A program made the position numbers and the translations under genes. The notes beneath the pieces are model-generated. The model saw only the letters and a list, made by a program, of their open reading frames with translations. It did no database searches and had not been told where the DNA came from. This document shows, in pieces, positions 9,850 to 21,014 of a stretch of 64,000 bases of DNA. Source of the DNA: Lineus longissimus (taxonomy: Eukaryota; Nemertea; Pilidiophora; Heteronemertea; Lineidae); the NCBI RefSeq assembly GCF_910592395.1, contig NC_088324.1, positions 1,488,001-1,552,000 on the forward strand, read 5' to 3'. Numbering within the stretch: position 1 is the first letter of the stretch; every line of letters begins with the position of its first letter.

Positions 9850-12017
9850 CGTCTCGGAATGTCTTATTTGGGGGGGGGGGGGTTAAGATGCTCCAGCATG
9901 ATTCCTGCGCATAAATCCCCCTACATGCAGCCTAACGGCAACTTTGGGGACCAGAGTGGGATGTCGAAACAATCAACCTCTGCCAGCTGCTTATATATTC
10001 AGATTGTGAAGGCCTTCCCTCTTCCATTTGGTTATCTGGTCAGGTTGGGAAGACCTTGACACAACCTTCAAAGGGCCCTTTAGCTGTACAAGACAACATT
10101 TCATTTCCGTTCTACATGGGTGCTACATGACAACTGATTTGGTTGTACCATGGTAATCATCTCACAAGGACGGGCAAAGGAACAACCAACCTCTGCCAGC
10201 TGGTTATCTGATCTCACGAGACTGGTAGTACCCAATATCTACCTGACGACAACTCTTTAAGCACAACTTGAGGTCTACTTGCGACCACAGTCATTTTAGA
10301 AGACTGGTGAATCCTCGAAGTCCTTTCTCGCACGCAAACGTGCCACCAAAAAGACATCAATATCTACATAAAAATACTTTATTTGAATAATCTGTCCACA
10401 GTGTAATTTTGGAAAGAAGCCCTCAAATTCGTTGTCAGTCCTCGTTTGTTTTTGAATCACATCGTCACAAAGTCCTTCTCAAAGTATCTGATGACCATCT
10501 CCGCTGTTTGCATGTCGAGGCTGTACTCCGTCAAAGACTTGTTATCAGCTGTTGCTATGGCACTGATGCTTCCTAAACCATCGAGAAGGACTGCTCACTC
10601 TGGCAAGATTGGATTAAGGATCACTCATTTTTCTCACCAAGTTTTACCCAGCAGGAGACAGGAGTGTTTAATGGACAACTCTACAAAGACGCCACAGGCA
10701 GGAGACAATGGAACATTGTCTCTCTTATGGAACATTGCCCATTAAGCGACCCGACCGAATCAAGTCTGATATCATGCTATCAAAGTTGGGAATTGTATTC
10801 GGTTTCGAATGTTTGCAGGTTTCGAAACTGAGCGCCCTACGAACGACGAACTACAAAGTACGAGTGTCGATTCATCAAGTCCTCTATCTGCAAATTGATT
10901 TACGCGACGCTGAACCATCTTTTATACGTGGTTGTAGGAGGAATTGGGGAAATGATTAAAAAAATTGTAGATAAAAAAATGCATTTACATCGTCCTTTGG
11001 CTTACGGAACCTTCCTTATGCATTTCCACAGTTGGGCAAACGTACATGTACAAGTATGTATGCTAAAGCCAAGCCCACATTTTGACAATGCCTGTCATAT
11101 TTTTGACAATGCCTCTCATATTGATCCATTGACAGAACAAAAGACTCTTGTGAGCAGGTAACTGCTAGCCACCCTGGCTCAAGGGTAGAGGAGTATAAGT
11201 GCTTGAACGCTGTGACGTCAAATGTATTGTCTTTGGTCATGATCGGTCGCGGTTGATTTGAACGTCAGTCGGTTGGTGTGTGAGCTGCGGAGAACATCGC
11301 GGGAACACTTTCTCCGATTTCAAACGTAAAAATACCTTCAAATTTTCCGAAACAAATCAGAACGGCTACAGCAGAAGGTAAGCACAGTATCTATTCCTAA
11401 TAAAAGTATGGATTGGTTTCAAAAGGTTTTTATTGTAGAAATAGTCATGCTATCAAGGCGGGAATGAACTGCGCAGTTTGAAATTTCAAGTCAGACATGT
11501 GTGAATTATGTATACATCATTGTACTTCATGTACAAGTTCAACGGCAATTTTAATTGCTATCCCTAATCAAATACCATTTGCTCAAAAAACCTAAAGGCG
11601 CACGTTCAAGTCATGATGGTAAGTATGGAAGTGATCATGTTAAATCTGCGTGATGCCATCACTTCGGTTCTATCCTGAGATGTGGAAATCTCCATTGAAT
11701 TCATGAAGGTTTGTCTAATTATATGTAAGTTGACGTGAACAGTTTTAAATTCAACAACCATTCATTTGGCTGCCACTATCCCGACTGTGGTGTAGCACCC
11801 GACTATAACTGGCATGAAAAGGGGATACGCTGGTTATGGATGTCAGATCGTGGTTCCCTGACCTTTGCAAACAATTTCACTGGACGTAACCTACGCGGCG
11901 ACACCAAGGACCGCTGGCTGATCTATTGATATGTTCGTATAGGGTGTCAAAGTAGGAGAGAAGAAGAGCCACTCTTCTCTTGTAGGGGGTCCATTTGGAA
12001 GTGTTTGCATTTGTTAG
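9850..12017. other. Long stretch without a recognised gene
   Basis: Only short unsupported ORFs. A possible non-coding first exon ends with the strong donor GCAGAAG/GTAAGC near 11376, but no partner exon was found. CAACCTCTGCCAGCTG occurs twice (about 9975 and 10190). Confidence 0.4.
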
Positions 12018-12081
12018 CCTATAAACACAAGGTGTTTATTCTTCAGTCTTGGGTTTGGCGGAGAGAACTCATCTTACATAA

Positions 12082-12859
12082 AGCCCGCACCACACGGTGA
12101 AATTTGCGTGATGCAAGTGACACGCGTGCACGTTGCGACAGGCAAATTCTCACTGTGTGGGGTCGTTTTTTGCTGCGTATCTTCCTCGCGTGTCGAGACG
12201 CAGCCGATCTAGCATGTTTGATATTTTCTCGACACGCGAGGAAGTTAATCACCGTGTGGGGGCTACCTGCAGCAATGTTGCGCGAGTTCGACGAATCACA
12301 ACAAGCAGATCGGTCACATGATTTATAGGTCAGTCACATGATACCAAAATGGCAGCGCCCGGGAACTGTCAAATCCTATGAGAAGTATTATGGACCAAGA
12401 AGACCAAATTGCCCGTATTCTCCTGCTGTTACTCCGTCGGAGGCGGCGGCGGAGGCGGCGCCGCGTGGACCGTAGTCTTTGGACAAGGCCATGGATTCAG
12501 AGAAGAGAGGATAAGGGGCCTATGCAAATCTAATTGCTGAATTGCGGGAGGAGGACCCCATGAAGTATCGCCAGTTCCACAGAGTGCCATTTTGGTATCA
12601 TGTGACTGACCTATAAATCATGTGACCGATCTGCTTGTTGTGATTCGTCGAACTCGCGCAACATTGCTGCAGGTAGCCCCCACACGGTGATTAACTTCCT
12701 CGCGTGTCGAGAAAATATCAAACATGCTAGATCGGCTGCGTCTCGACTCGCGAGGGAAGATACGCAGCAAAAAACGACCCCACACAGTGAGAATTTGCCT
12801 GTCGCAACATGCACGCGTGTCACTTGCATCACGCAAATTTTCACCGTGTGGTGCAGGCT
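12082..12859. mobile_element. PIF/Harbinger internal-deletion element
   Basis: A 778-bp element with inverted repeats of about 270 bp (12082-12357 against 12585-12859) starting AGCC(C/T)GCACCACACGGTG. It is flanked by TAA on both sides (12079-12081 and 12860-12862), the 3-bp TWA duplication typical of PIF/Harbinger. The related unit at 13081-13110 has a single TAA at 13099-13101 and no insertion. The interior keeps a fragment of the transposase N-terminus. Confidence 0.92.
12390..12586 (+). pseudogene. Remnant of a Harbinger (HARBI1-like) transposase N-terminus
   Basis: From an ATG at 12390 the frame encodes an acidic start, a leucine run, an arginine run and then SLWTRPWIQRRED, the conserved region ahead of the DDE domain in HARBI1-like transposases. 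A one-base shift near 12515 moves the match to another frame (NLIAELREEDPMKYRQFHRV), after which the right inverted repeat begins. Everything downstream, including the catalytic DDE core, is deleted. Identification rests on remembered family motifs. Confidence 0.75.
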
Positions 12860-13277
12860 TAAGTCCCGGAACAATATCATATGTCTTTATGGCAATATTT
12901 ATTACTGGGACCCAGTACAGTGACGTTCTATCCAATATTCTTTGAGGCTGTTGGAGAGGCTTCTTGTCTAAGCAGTACCATTCTGCCCCCTCTAAGGCAT
13001 ACGTTGGTAACTAATGAATTGACTGCGAAATGAATGCAGGTTAAACACAAGGTGTCAATTCTTCAGTCTTGAGTTTGGCGGAGAGAACTCATCTTACATA
13101 AGTCCCAGAACAATATCATATGTCGTCATGACAATATTTATTACGTGGACCCAGTACAGTGACGTTGTATCCAATATTCTTTGAGGCTGTTGATGAGACT
13201 TCTTGCTTAAACAGTACCATTCTGCCCCCTCTAAGGCATATATATTGGCAGCTAATGAATTTACTGCGAAATGAACA

Positions 13278-13524
13278 TTTCGGGGACCACGGAACCAGCC
13301 CGAAATTGGCGAAACTTGCCGGCTAAATAACGGAAAGAAACCCTCGTGTTTCTATTTTACAAATCTAACTCTTTTATTAGCACCTTTAAAATGTAAAAAC
13401 AATAGGAGAGCTCCAACAAGTTTAGTGGCGGGAAAGACAAAAAGGGGGTTTGGTTACAAACTACAATCACAGATGGCGACACAGCATTAGGCCTAAGATT
13501 AAACTAAGAGGTCAATCTCCAACA
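13278..13524 (-). repeat. 3' LTR of the BEL/Pao element
   Basis: It matches 20635-20881 over its full 247 bp by eye. It is bounded outside by GAACA and inside by the purine tract. Confidence 0.93.
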
Positions 13525-13536
13525 TTCTCCCCACCT
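13525..13536 (-). promoter_or_regulatory. Polypurine tract of the BEL/Pao element
   Basis: On the minus strand AGGTGGGGAGAA directly precedes the 3' LTR, the expected place for the plus-strand primer. Confidence 0.7.
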
Positions 13537-14867
13537 TGGAGGGATCCAATATCACTCCAATTTAACCTAGAGGGAAAATATTATATTATACATGAAAATC
13601 ATACTTTCCAAGTGAGAGTTCAATGTAAGCATTACTCAAGAGCAACAAATAACCAACGTCAGAATTAGACAAACGCACTAAGGCACCAAAAACCAACAGC
13701 TCAAGACTAATCAATAAATCATGCCTACATTAAAGTCTACACCCAGAGCTACTATTATTAGACTGAAAGAAAAGGTTCAAAGGGGTCTAGTTTTAACCAG
13801 CTTCACAGTAAGGAACAAAGTTGCTTCTCTATTATACATAGCTATCTGAGAGAAATCCAAAATACCAGCGGTGCTTAAAACAAGAAATCATAAACACTAA
13901 AGATTTTAACTTTACCATACATACATGTAAAAGTGGTATGATTACAACCAACAGTCAACAAATCCTACAACTCAAATTACACAAGTATGAAACATACTAC
14001 AACCCAATAGTCACAGGCTTACTGTTGCTAATTAGTAGTCAACTTAGACACACATCCAATTCAGAAATTAACCCTAGTTTACCTAAACATTCATCTCTGC
14101 ATACAAATTACTGTAAACTCCAACAGGTCATGTCTGTCCACTTAGCAAATATTGACAATACTCAAACATGGCAACCTTAATTTAGCACAAATCTTACCAG
14201 CTGCCCTTGAACACAATGTAGGGGTAAAGAGACCTTAGCAGCTAACACACTCTTCTACTCCCAATGAGCATACAACTTCTCCCAGTCAGACAAATTACCT
14301 AGAAGCAGATACACTCACAAATATCCGGGTACTTACAAATGTTACACACAGTGTCCCTTATCAAACACGTCTCTACATGTATGTCACATTCTAATTTCCT
14401 CAGCAAATACAAATCTAGGAACATCCAAATTGGGTGCACAACTGGTACACGGTTTACCTTACAGTATCAAACATTTCAAATCACAATCAGAAGAAATCTT
14501 GCTCAAATGGCGCTTCTGAGTAAAACACTGTACACAATACAAAATTACACCTCAATATCACTGATTCTGTGTTGTACATGTAACACATACAGGCGAAACA
14601 TACTAATAATCATGCAGTTATCATGGAATACACAAATATTCTTCACATTCACCAATAGAAACTGTCTCTGATTGTACCTATACCCAATATTGTGGCAAAT
14701 TCAGCACATCCTACTAAAATCCTACAATTACTGGTAGAAGAAAGTGTATAAGACAGATAACCAATGCAGACAAATTCAAGTTCAACAGCAAGAGTACGGA
14801 ATTTACAGAAAGTCACCTTTAGAAACTCAACGCACCTCAAGACAGATAGTTACACTATACCATATCT
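13537..14867 (-). other. Long 3' untranslated region of the BEL/Pao element
   Basis: About 1.3 kb lies between the ORF stop and the purine tract. It is A-rich on the plus strand and has no minus-strand ORF of note. No env-like gene was seen. Confidence 0.6.
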
Positions 14868-17800
14868 TCACAGATCCAATCTATCCCGTGGTCTAACGAC
14901 CCGGCCAGTTCTAGTAGTCTTCGCTACAGCAACGCTATCATCAGAATCACAACTAGGCCTAGAGGGGGTCTCTGTGCTTGTCTCAACGACAGAGACTGCC
15001 TCAGTGTCAACATCAGTATCAAGATTTCCTCTCAAGTCAGCGACAAGGTCCTGACTGAAGGATTCATTCAAATCAACATTATTGGTTTCAGAAGCATCAG
15101 AATCTTGGTTAGGCAGGGGTGCACTGATTTCAAGGTCATGTAATCTCTGAACAGATCTAGTGAGAAACCCAGTGGCAGTCTTCAGGCGAACACTTCTCAC
15201 AATGCCATCCCTACCAGGAAAGGTCTCAGTGACCACAGCTAGGGGCCAAGACATCCGAGGGACATGATCCTCTCTGATCAGCACTACTGATCCAACCTTC
15301 ACATTGCAAGAAGCCTGAAATTTCTTAGACACAGGGGGAAGGTTTCTCAAATAGTCATCGCTCCACACCTTCCAGAAATCATCCAGCCTAGCTTGACGGA
15401 CTGCTTCTCGAGCACCCAAATCCTTCGCGAGCACAACCTCAGGATTATTGAGAGAATCCTTCGCAATCTCAACTTGAAATCCAGCGGGCCTACCAATGAG
15501 GAAGTGTGAAGGTGTCAAGGGGTTTGGGGAATCCAAACTGTCACCAACGAAGGTCAAAGGTCGCGAGTTGACATTTGCCTCTACCTCATGCAACGTAGTC
15601 TCAAGCTCTGATCGAGTCAGTGATTTCTTACCCAGCGATTTCCTCAGAGACCGCTTCACTGAACCCACAAGCCGCTCCCAGAACCCTCCCCACCATGGGG
15701 ACCTTGGGGCGATGAAATTCCACTTTGGACTATGGGGACCAAAATACTGCTGCAACAAAGTATCTGCCCCAGTGAACGTGGCTGCATTATCAGAATGGAA
15801 CTCAGAGGGGAGACCCCTCCGAGCAGCAAACCTCCGAATCGCCAGGATACAATCAGGTAGGTTCAATGAGTCTGTGAGCTCAAGGTGGACAGCCCGGACC
15901 ACCGCGCAAGTGAACAACAGGATATAGAATTTCTTCTTGGGAAAATCTATACAAAACAATGGGCCACCATGGTCAAGGCCAGTGACCGCGAAGCAAGGAG
16001 CATCCTTTACTCGAAATCCGGGGAGGGGGGCCATGACTTGATTACATGCCCTCGCCTCAACTATTCTGCATGGAACACATTCCTTACAGACATGTTTGGC
16101 CAACTGTCTCAGGCCTACTATCCAGTAGTTGGACCTCAAGGCAGTCAGTAGAGTGGTGACTCCAGCATGTTTCATGAGGAAATGCTGAAATCTGACCAGC
16201 AAGTAGGACACTCGTCCCTTGGGCAGAATGATTGGGTGTTTACTATCATAACTGAGCTCAGAAAACTGGAGACGTCCCTTCATTCTCAACAATCCAGTCT
16301 TATCCAAGAAGGGGTCCAACTCCTTGTGAGCAGAATCCCTTGGGAGGGGTTTACCCTTTCTCAGAGCTTCTATCTCACGGTGATAAGAAGCATCCTGCAT
16401 CAACCTGAACAACTGAACCTGGGCCTTCGACCTCTCATCCTGAGACAGCTGTCCTAGCCTTCTATCACAAGCAGCAGACCGTAGGTTGTGACAGAACCTC
16501 ATCACTAAAGCCACAAGCCGAATTGTCCTTGGATAGGACTTCAAGTTGTTCAAGTCAAACAACTGAGAGATTGCCGGTTCCTGTTTCACAACTTCACCAC
16601 CAACAGGCACTAGAAGACTTGAGACCGATTCATCACAATTCTCCAATTCCGAATCTTCCTCAATCAAGTCAACCGAGTCTGAAGACGACGCCAACCACAC
16701 AGGACCATGCAACCACGACTCAGAAGTGATCAATTTCTTGGCTGATAACCCTCGCGTAACCAGGTCTGATGGGTTTTCAGGACCTGGACAATGTGACCAG
16801 TGAGAGGGCGAGGTGAGCTGTTGAATCTCACCAACCCTGTTCGCTACAAAACTTTTCCATCGACAGGGGTCTCCCTTGATCCAAGCTAGAGCAACCTGAG
16901 AATCTGAATAACAGTGATACGTCGTATCTTCTGGCAACTTCAGGGCTGAGCGAGTGAACACAAGAATTCGAGCACACAACAGGCTGGCTATGAGTTCCAA
17001 TCGGGGCAAGGACACAGGCTTGACAGGGGCAACCCTGGCCCTGGCAAACACCAGCGATACTTCATAAGTACCATCAGACTTGGGAATCCTAAGGTACACA
17101 CAAGCTCCATATCCAAGGGTCGAAGAATCTCCAAATGCATGCAGCTCCAGACCCACAATGCCCTTCCAAGGCCCACCTGATGTGTAACATCTGGGAATTT
17201 TCCACTGTTTGATGACACTAATGCCATCCAACCATGAGATGAAACGCAGCTTCAACTCAGGGGGCAACTCTTCATCCCAACCCAACCCAAGGCGCCAGAT
17301 TTCTTGGAAAAGAATCTTTGCCATCATGATGAAAGGGCTAAGAAGCCCCAGGGGGTCGAAGAGTCGAGCAGTGAAACTCAACACAACACGCTTTGTACAA
17401 CTGAGTTCTGCGGAGGGAGGAAGGGGAATGCCCTCAAACACAAAGCAATCCTCACGGGAAAGCCAACTCATACCCAGTACCTTTACAGACTCACTGTCCA
17501 CATGCTTTGAACCAAAGTCGCTCCGAAACTTGTCCACCAACACCTTGTTGTTGGACGTGCACTTAGCAAAGGTCAACTCTGCTTCACCCATCACCTCTTG
17601 TGCCTCATCGAATACCTCACACCCTCTGGTAGCCTCATCGCAACCTGAAAGGAAATCATCCATATAAATATTATCCTTCAACTCCTGTACAACTTCAGAG
17701 GGGGGATAACTATCCAAGTGATGTCTTATCGTCGCATTCAGGAGGAATGGGCTTGCTTTGTTCCCAAAGGGGACCCTGACAAACTTCATGACTCGTACCC

Positions 17801-20591
17801 TACCACCATCATCCCATAGGAAACGATGTACATCTTGATCTTCGGGTCGGACTCCTATCTGTAGGAAAGCTTTCGTCACATCTGCTGTGATCGCTACAGG
17901 CCATCGCCGGAAGCGAATCAGGATATCTACCAGACTAGCAAGCAATGAGGGTTCAGTCTCCAAACAGTCGTTCAAGGATACCCCATTATAACCTGATGCC
18001 GAGGCATCAAACACCGGCCTAACCTTGGTAGTCAGGCTGTCTTCACGGACGACTGGCCGATGAGGCAGATAGAATGTGGGGTTGGGATTTTCCATCTCAT
18101 GAGCCAGCACCTCCACTATGAAACCACTAGATTCATACTCACGGAATACTTGGTCATACCTTTGCTTCAGCTCAGGGTCTCCATCAAATCGCCGGTTCAG
18201 CTGCTTCAACCTTTTCCAAGCCATTGCCTCGTTGTTCAGCAGTCTGCCCTTGGCTGTTTCCGATTTCCAAGGCAGCGCCACCTGGTATCGGCTCCCATTC
18301 TTCTGGACGTTCTCTGAAAAATGCTTCAAAACAGGATCAATTTTGAGGTTCAAAGTTTCCTGTTCAGTGAGAGAGATCCCAACGGACTCCAAGTCCCAGA
18401 ATCTACGCAGATCAGAGTCACCGACATTCCCCAAGCACATCAACTGAGGGGAGACTGAACAAGCACCTGATTGAACAGACTGAACTCCACCACCTGAATC
18501 TGACCACGAACTTGATAAGACCCATCCTAAACACGACTCCTGAGCAACCAGCCCACCAACCTGTCTGAACCTCTGTGGCTTCATGAGTTTCCAATAAAGA
18601 TCTAAACCGACGAGGATATCCACTGTAATCTCTCTGTTCTCTGAGACTGAGTCAGCCAACTGGATGTCAGAGCCGAGAATGTTCAGCAGTTCGCACGGGA
18701 CCAAGGGCCTCACCAATGGGTTACAAATGACTGGTACCTCGGCGACATTTAGAGAAATGTTCTCACCTGAACCTGTGTGGCTGCCACTCAAATGCACATC
18801 GTATATATTACACTGGCGTTCCACACTAGGAGTGTTGCACCCAAAGGCTGCATAAGAAATGGGTTCTGTGCCAACCCACTCCGGTTTCACTCTCTTTACC
18901 ATTGATGAGGTGATGTATGACCTGTCTGACCCACTGTCAAACATCAATGTTGCCTCAGTGCAGCCCTGCCTGCCCACTATCTTTACCTTGGCTGTCTGTA
19001 GCACAGTGTTCACCCTACTACCTGAATTAACACTGCTACCTGCTGAAATAGAATGCATATTAGCTTTCATCGTACCAGTATCCTGACCCTTAGACTTCTC
19101 AGGTGTCTTGACCCCAGTATCACTACTACTAGATTTACCTGTCCCCTTACTATCACCACTCTGGGTTTTGCTAACAGAGGGTGAACCACTTTGCCTAGCC
19201 TTGTTCACTTTACCACTACCACCACCACCATTGCACAAAATGGCATGGTGTCGACCCTTACACTTTGAACATTGTGCAATACAACCCTTGGCAAAGTGTG
19301 ACTTACCCAAGCACCTGAAACACAACTTACATGACTGCACCTTCGAATGTCTCTCTGAAACTGGGAGGTTTAACAATCCCCAGCATTTCTCAGTCTGGTG
19401 GGTTTTCCCACATACACCACATGAATTACCACCAGAATGTGAGGCTACACTAGGTGACTGCAAGGCGGATGCAGTCGCCACACGTTGCTTGTCCTCAGCC
19501 ATGTCAGCTGTTGCATCAATCCCATGTCCCTGGGTACCAACATTGTCAGTCTTGGTCAAAACCTTAAAGGTTTCCGATCTCTCTCGTCGATTTATCTCCC
19601 TCTTCATGAAGTCTAGTAGGAACTCCAAATCCGCTTCCCTTCCGTCACTCTCCCGTGCCCACTCCATACGTATGTCATTAGGCAAGCGTGACAGAATCAG
19701 GGGGGTCAGTAGGAAACCATATTCCGATCCCTCTATACCGAGGGCTTGGAGGCTGCGAATGTGTAGCAATAGTTCGTCCTGCAACCGCCAAAGTGCTGAA
19801 ACTCGATTTCCAACCATCTTTCCACCCTGTCCGTGTCCAGGCATAGACGCATTTAACAAGGCCTGAACATGTGTGAAAATAATCCTTTCACGTCTTCCAT
19901 ACCGATCCGTTAGCAACTTGCTTGCGATGTGATAGTTCTCCTCCGTCACTGGGAGACCCTTTATCACACACTTAGCCTCACCTTCGAGCAGCGAAGAGAG
20001 GTACGAGAACTTGCTTATCTCCGGTATACTCTCGTTTTCATCGACAAGTGCGGTGAATTGGTCCCAGAATGACTGCCATTCCGTTATCACCCCTGAAAAG
20101 GTTGGCAGTTCCAACTTGGGAAGGCGTACCCTTCCCATCGACGCCATGGAGCTGTTCGAGGCACAACTTGCCCCGTCATCGAAATCGTCATTACTGTCTT
20201 TCGATTTTGGACCCTTTGACATACGGGTCACAATCTCTTCCAACATAATCTGTGCCTCGTGCCTAGACTGCTTTGCCTCAGATATGAAAGCAAAGGCCTG
20301 ATCAATGTCTTGCTCTTGTGCAAGCTCATCTTCGATTGTCATTTCAACTTCCGATTGGGCCTTCTCAAATGACACCAAATATCGATCGAAGTCATTGATA
20401 CAGCTTTCTATTGCCACTTTACTTACGGCATCCTTCCCAAACGGTTGACGTGCATCCTTACATGCACGCTTCAGTGCATTGGATGCACGCGTCACCCAGC
20501 CTTTCGCCGCTGAGCGTGATTTTCGGACCGCATCACGTCCTTCAGGAACTCCGGCCTCGTTCTCCGGCATTTTCGCCAAACAAGTGTTCAA
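14868..20591 (-). CDS. BEL/Pao Gag-Pol polyprotein
   Basis: One uninterrupted 1907-residue frame. The N-terminal part is the charged Gag-like region of Pao elements, followed by zinc knuckles around residues 405-450 (CFRCLGKSHFAKGC). Next come an aspartic protease with DSGS at about 553; reverse transcriptase with YMDD at about 978; RNase H with Asp, Glu and Asp in HAFGDSS (about 1154), LPRLELI and YSDSQ; integrase zinc finger at about 1490-1520; and integrase DDE residues in GLDHGG (about 1542), SDNAATF (about 1601) and WERLVG (about 1637). A DUF5641-like C-terminal module lies near 1780. The start at 20591 is the first ATG after the primer site. The product would make virus-like particles, copy the RNA and insert the cDNA. 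No frameshift or stop was seen. Plus-strand ORFs opposite it are shadows. Confidence 0.95.
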   Translation of the reverse strand: MNTCLAKMPENEAGVPEGRDAVRKSRSAAKGWVTRASNALKRACKDARQPFGKDAVSKVAIESCINDFDRYLVSFEKAQSEVEMTIEDELAQEQDIDQAFAFISEAKQSRHEAQIMLEEIVTRMSKGPKSKDSNDDFDDGASCASNSSMASMGRVRLPKLELPTFSGVITEWQSFWDQFTALVDENESIPEISKFSYLSSLLEGEAKCVIKGLPVTEENYHIASKLLTDRYGRRERIIFTHVQALLNASMPGHGQGGKMVGNRVSALWRLQDELLLHIRSLQALGIEGSEYGFLLTPLILSRLPNDIRMEWARESDGREADLEFLLDFMKREINRRERSETFKVLTKTDNVGTQGHGIDATADMAEDKQRVATASALQSPSVASHSGGNSCGVCGKTHQTEKCWGLLNLPVSERHSKVQSCKLCFRCLGKSHFAKGCIAQCSKCKGRHHAILCNGGGGSGKVNKARQSGSPSVSKTQSGDSKGTGKSSSSDTGVKTPEKSKGQDTGTMKANMHSISAGSSVNSGSRVNTVLQTAKVKIVGRQGCTEATLMFDSGSDRSYITSSMVKRVKPEWVGTEPISYAAFGCNTPSVERQCNIYDVHLSGSHTGSGENISLNVAEVPVICNPLVRPLVPCELLNILGSDIQLADSVSENREITVDILVGLDLYWKLMKPQRFRQVGGLVAQESCLGWVLSSSWSDSGGGVQSVQSGACSVSPQLMCLGNVGDSDLRRFWDLESVGISLTEQETLNLKIDPVLKHFSENVQKNGSRYQVALPWKSETAKGRLLNNEAMAWKRLKQLNRRFDGDPELKQRYDQVFREYESSGFIVEVLAHEMENPNPTFYLPHRPVVREDSLTTKVRPVFDASASGYNGVSLNDCLETEPSLLASLVDILIRFRRWPVAITADVTKAFLQIGVRPEDQDVHRFLWDDGGRVRVMKFVRVPFGNKASPFLLNATIRHHLDSYPPSEVVQELKDNIYMDDFLSGCDEATRGCEVFDEAQEVMGEAELTFAKCTSNNKVLVDKFRSDFGSKHVDSESVKVLGMSWLSREDCFVFEGIPLPPSAELSCTKRVVLSFTARLFDPLGLLSPFIMMAKILFQEIWRLGLGWDEELPPELKLRFISWLDGISVIKQWKIPRCYTSGGPWKGIVGLELHAFGDSSTLGYGACVYLRIPKSDGTYEVSLVFARARVAPVKPVSLPRLELIASLLCARILVFTRSALKLPEDTTYHCYSDSQVALAWIKGDPCRWKSFVANRVGEIQQLTSPSHWSHCPGPENPSDLVTRGLSAKKLITSESWLHGPVWLASSSDSVDLIEEDSELENCDESVSSLLVPVGGEVVKQEPAISQLFDLNNLKSYPRTIRLVALVMRFCHNLRSAACDRRLGQLSQDERSKAQVQLFRLMQDASYHREIEALRKGKPLPRDSAHKELDPFLDKTGLLRMKGRLQFSELSYDSKHPIILPKGRVSYLLVRFQHFLMKHAGVTTLLTALRSNYWIVGLRQLAKHVCKECVPCRIVEARACNQVMAPLPGFRVKDAPCFAVTGLDHGGPLFCIDFPKKKFYILLFTCAVVRAVHLELTDSLNLPDCILAIRRFAARRGLPSEFHSDNAATFTGADTLLQQYFGPHSPKWNFIAPRSPWWGGFWERLVGSVKRSLRKSLGKKSLTRSELETTLHEVEANVNSRPLTFVGDSLDSPNPLTPSHFLIGRPAGFQVEIAKDSLNNPEVVLAKDLGAREAVRQARLDDFWKVWSDDYLRNLPPVSKKFQASCNVKVGSVVLIREDHVPRMSWPLAVVTETFPGRDGIVRSVRLKTATGFLTRSVQRLHDLEISAPLPNQDSDASETNNVDLNESFSQDLVADLRGNLDTDVDTEAVSVVETSTETPSRPSCDSDDSVAVAKTTRTGRVVRPRDRLDL

Positions 20592-20612
20592 AACCTTCTT
20601 AAGTTCTTACTC

Positions 20613-20632
20613 TCCCGGGTTTACGGCACCAC
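20613..20632 (-). promoter_or_regulatory. tRNA primer binding site of the BEL/Pao element
   Basis: Reading on the minus strand, three bases after the LTR comes TGGTGCCGTAAACCCGGGA, beginning with the TGG expected opposite a tRNA CCA end. Which tRNA primes cannot be settled by eye; the first nine bases fit tRNA-His. Confidence 0.6.
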
Positions 20633-20634
20633 AA

Positions 20635-20881
20635 TTTCGGGGACCACGGAACCAGCCCGAAATTGGCGAAACTTGCCGGCTAAATAACGGAAAGAAACCC
20701 TCGTGTTTCTATTTTACAAATCTAACTCTTTTATTAGCACCTTTAAAATGTAAAAACAATAGGAGAGCTCCAACAAGTTTAGTGGCGGGAAAGACAAAAA
20801 GGGGGTTTGGTTACAAACTACAATCACAGATGGCGACACAGCATTAGGCCTAAGATTAAACTAAGAGGTCAATCTCCAACA
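20635..20881 (-). repeat. 5' LTR of the BEL/Pao element
   Basis: The partner of 13278-13524, same length and same sequence by eye. It is followed outside by the GAACA duplication. Confidence 0.93.
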
Positions 20882-21014
20882 GAACACAGTTGAACACAAT
20901 GTGAATAATTCGGTCTCGGTTTCACCGAAAAGAAGGAGACCCTGTGTGGGTGTTGGAGATGGAAGTTTGCCAGAGTGCCTTAAAAGGTAGGCTATAATAA
21001 AGTCAACATTAGTA

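Larger units (their letters stand above)
12018..13277. repeat. Tandem duplication of a ~240-bp unit, one copy interrupted
   Basis: Copy 1 is 12018-12081 plus 12860-13040; copy 2 is 13041-13277. Both read from AACACAAGGTGT through CATCTTACATAAGTCCC to CTGCGAAATGAA with scattered differences. Copy 1 is interrupted by the Harbinger-type element and copy 2 is not. The sequence after the BEL element (20882 on) resembles the start of a third unit. Confidence 0.85.
13278..20881 (-). mobile_element. BEL/Pao LTR retrotransposon, apparently complete
   Basis: Two 247-bp LTRs (13278-13524 and 20635-20881) look identical by eye. In element orientation they begin TGTTGGAGATT and end CCCCGAAA. A 5-bp duplication GAACA flanks the element (13273-13277 and 20882-20886). 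A primer-binding-like sequence lies next to the 5' LTR, a purine tract next to the 3' LTR, and a single 1907-codon ORF fills most of the interior. Identical LTRs and an open frame indicate a recent, possibly active insertion. Confidence 0.95.

Noticed and set aside
11735-11929. Plus-strand ORF with CHYPDCG-like Cys/His residues as a zinc finger
   Set aside because: Only 64 codons, incomplete ligand pattern, no neighbouring exon.
12043-12945. Overlapping ORFs on both strands around 12-13 kb
   Set aside because: They come from the long inverted repeats of the Harbinger-type element.
15496-20602. Many plus-strand ORFs up to 252 codons opposite the BEL/Pao gene
   Set aside because: They are antisense shadows of a long, motif-complete minus-strand ORF.
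20613-20632. Naming the priming tRNA of the BEL element
   Set aside because: Only the first nine bases match the tRNA-His end I can recall; a tRNA set from the same species would be needed.
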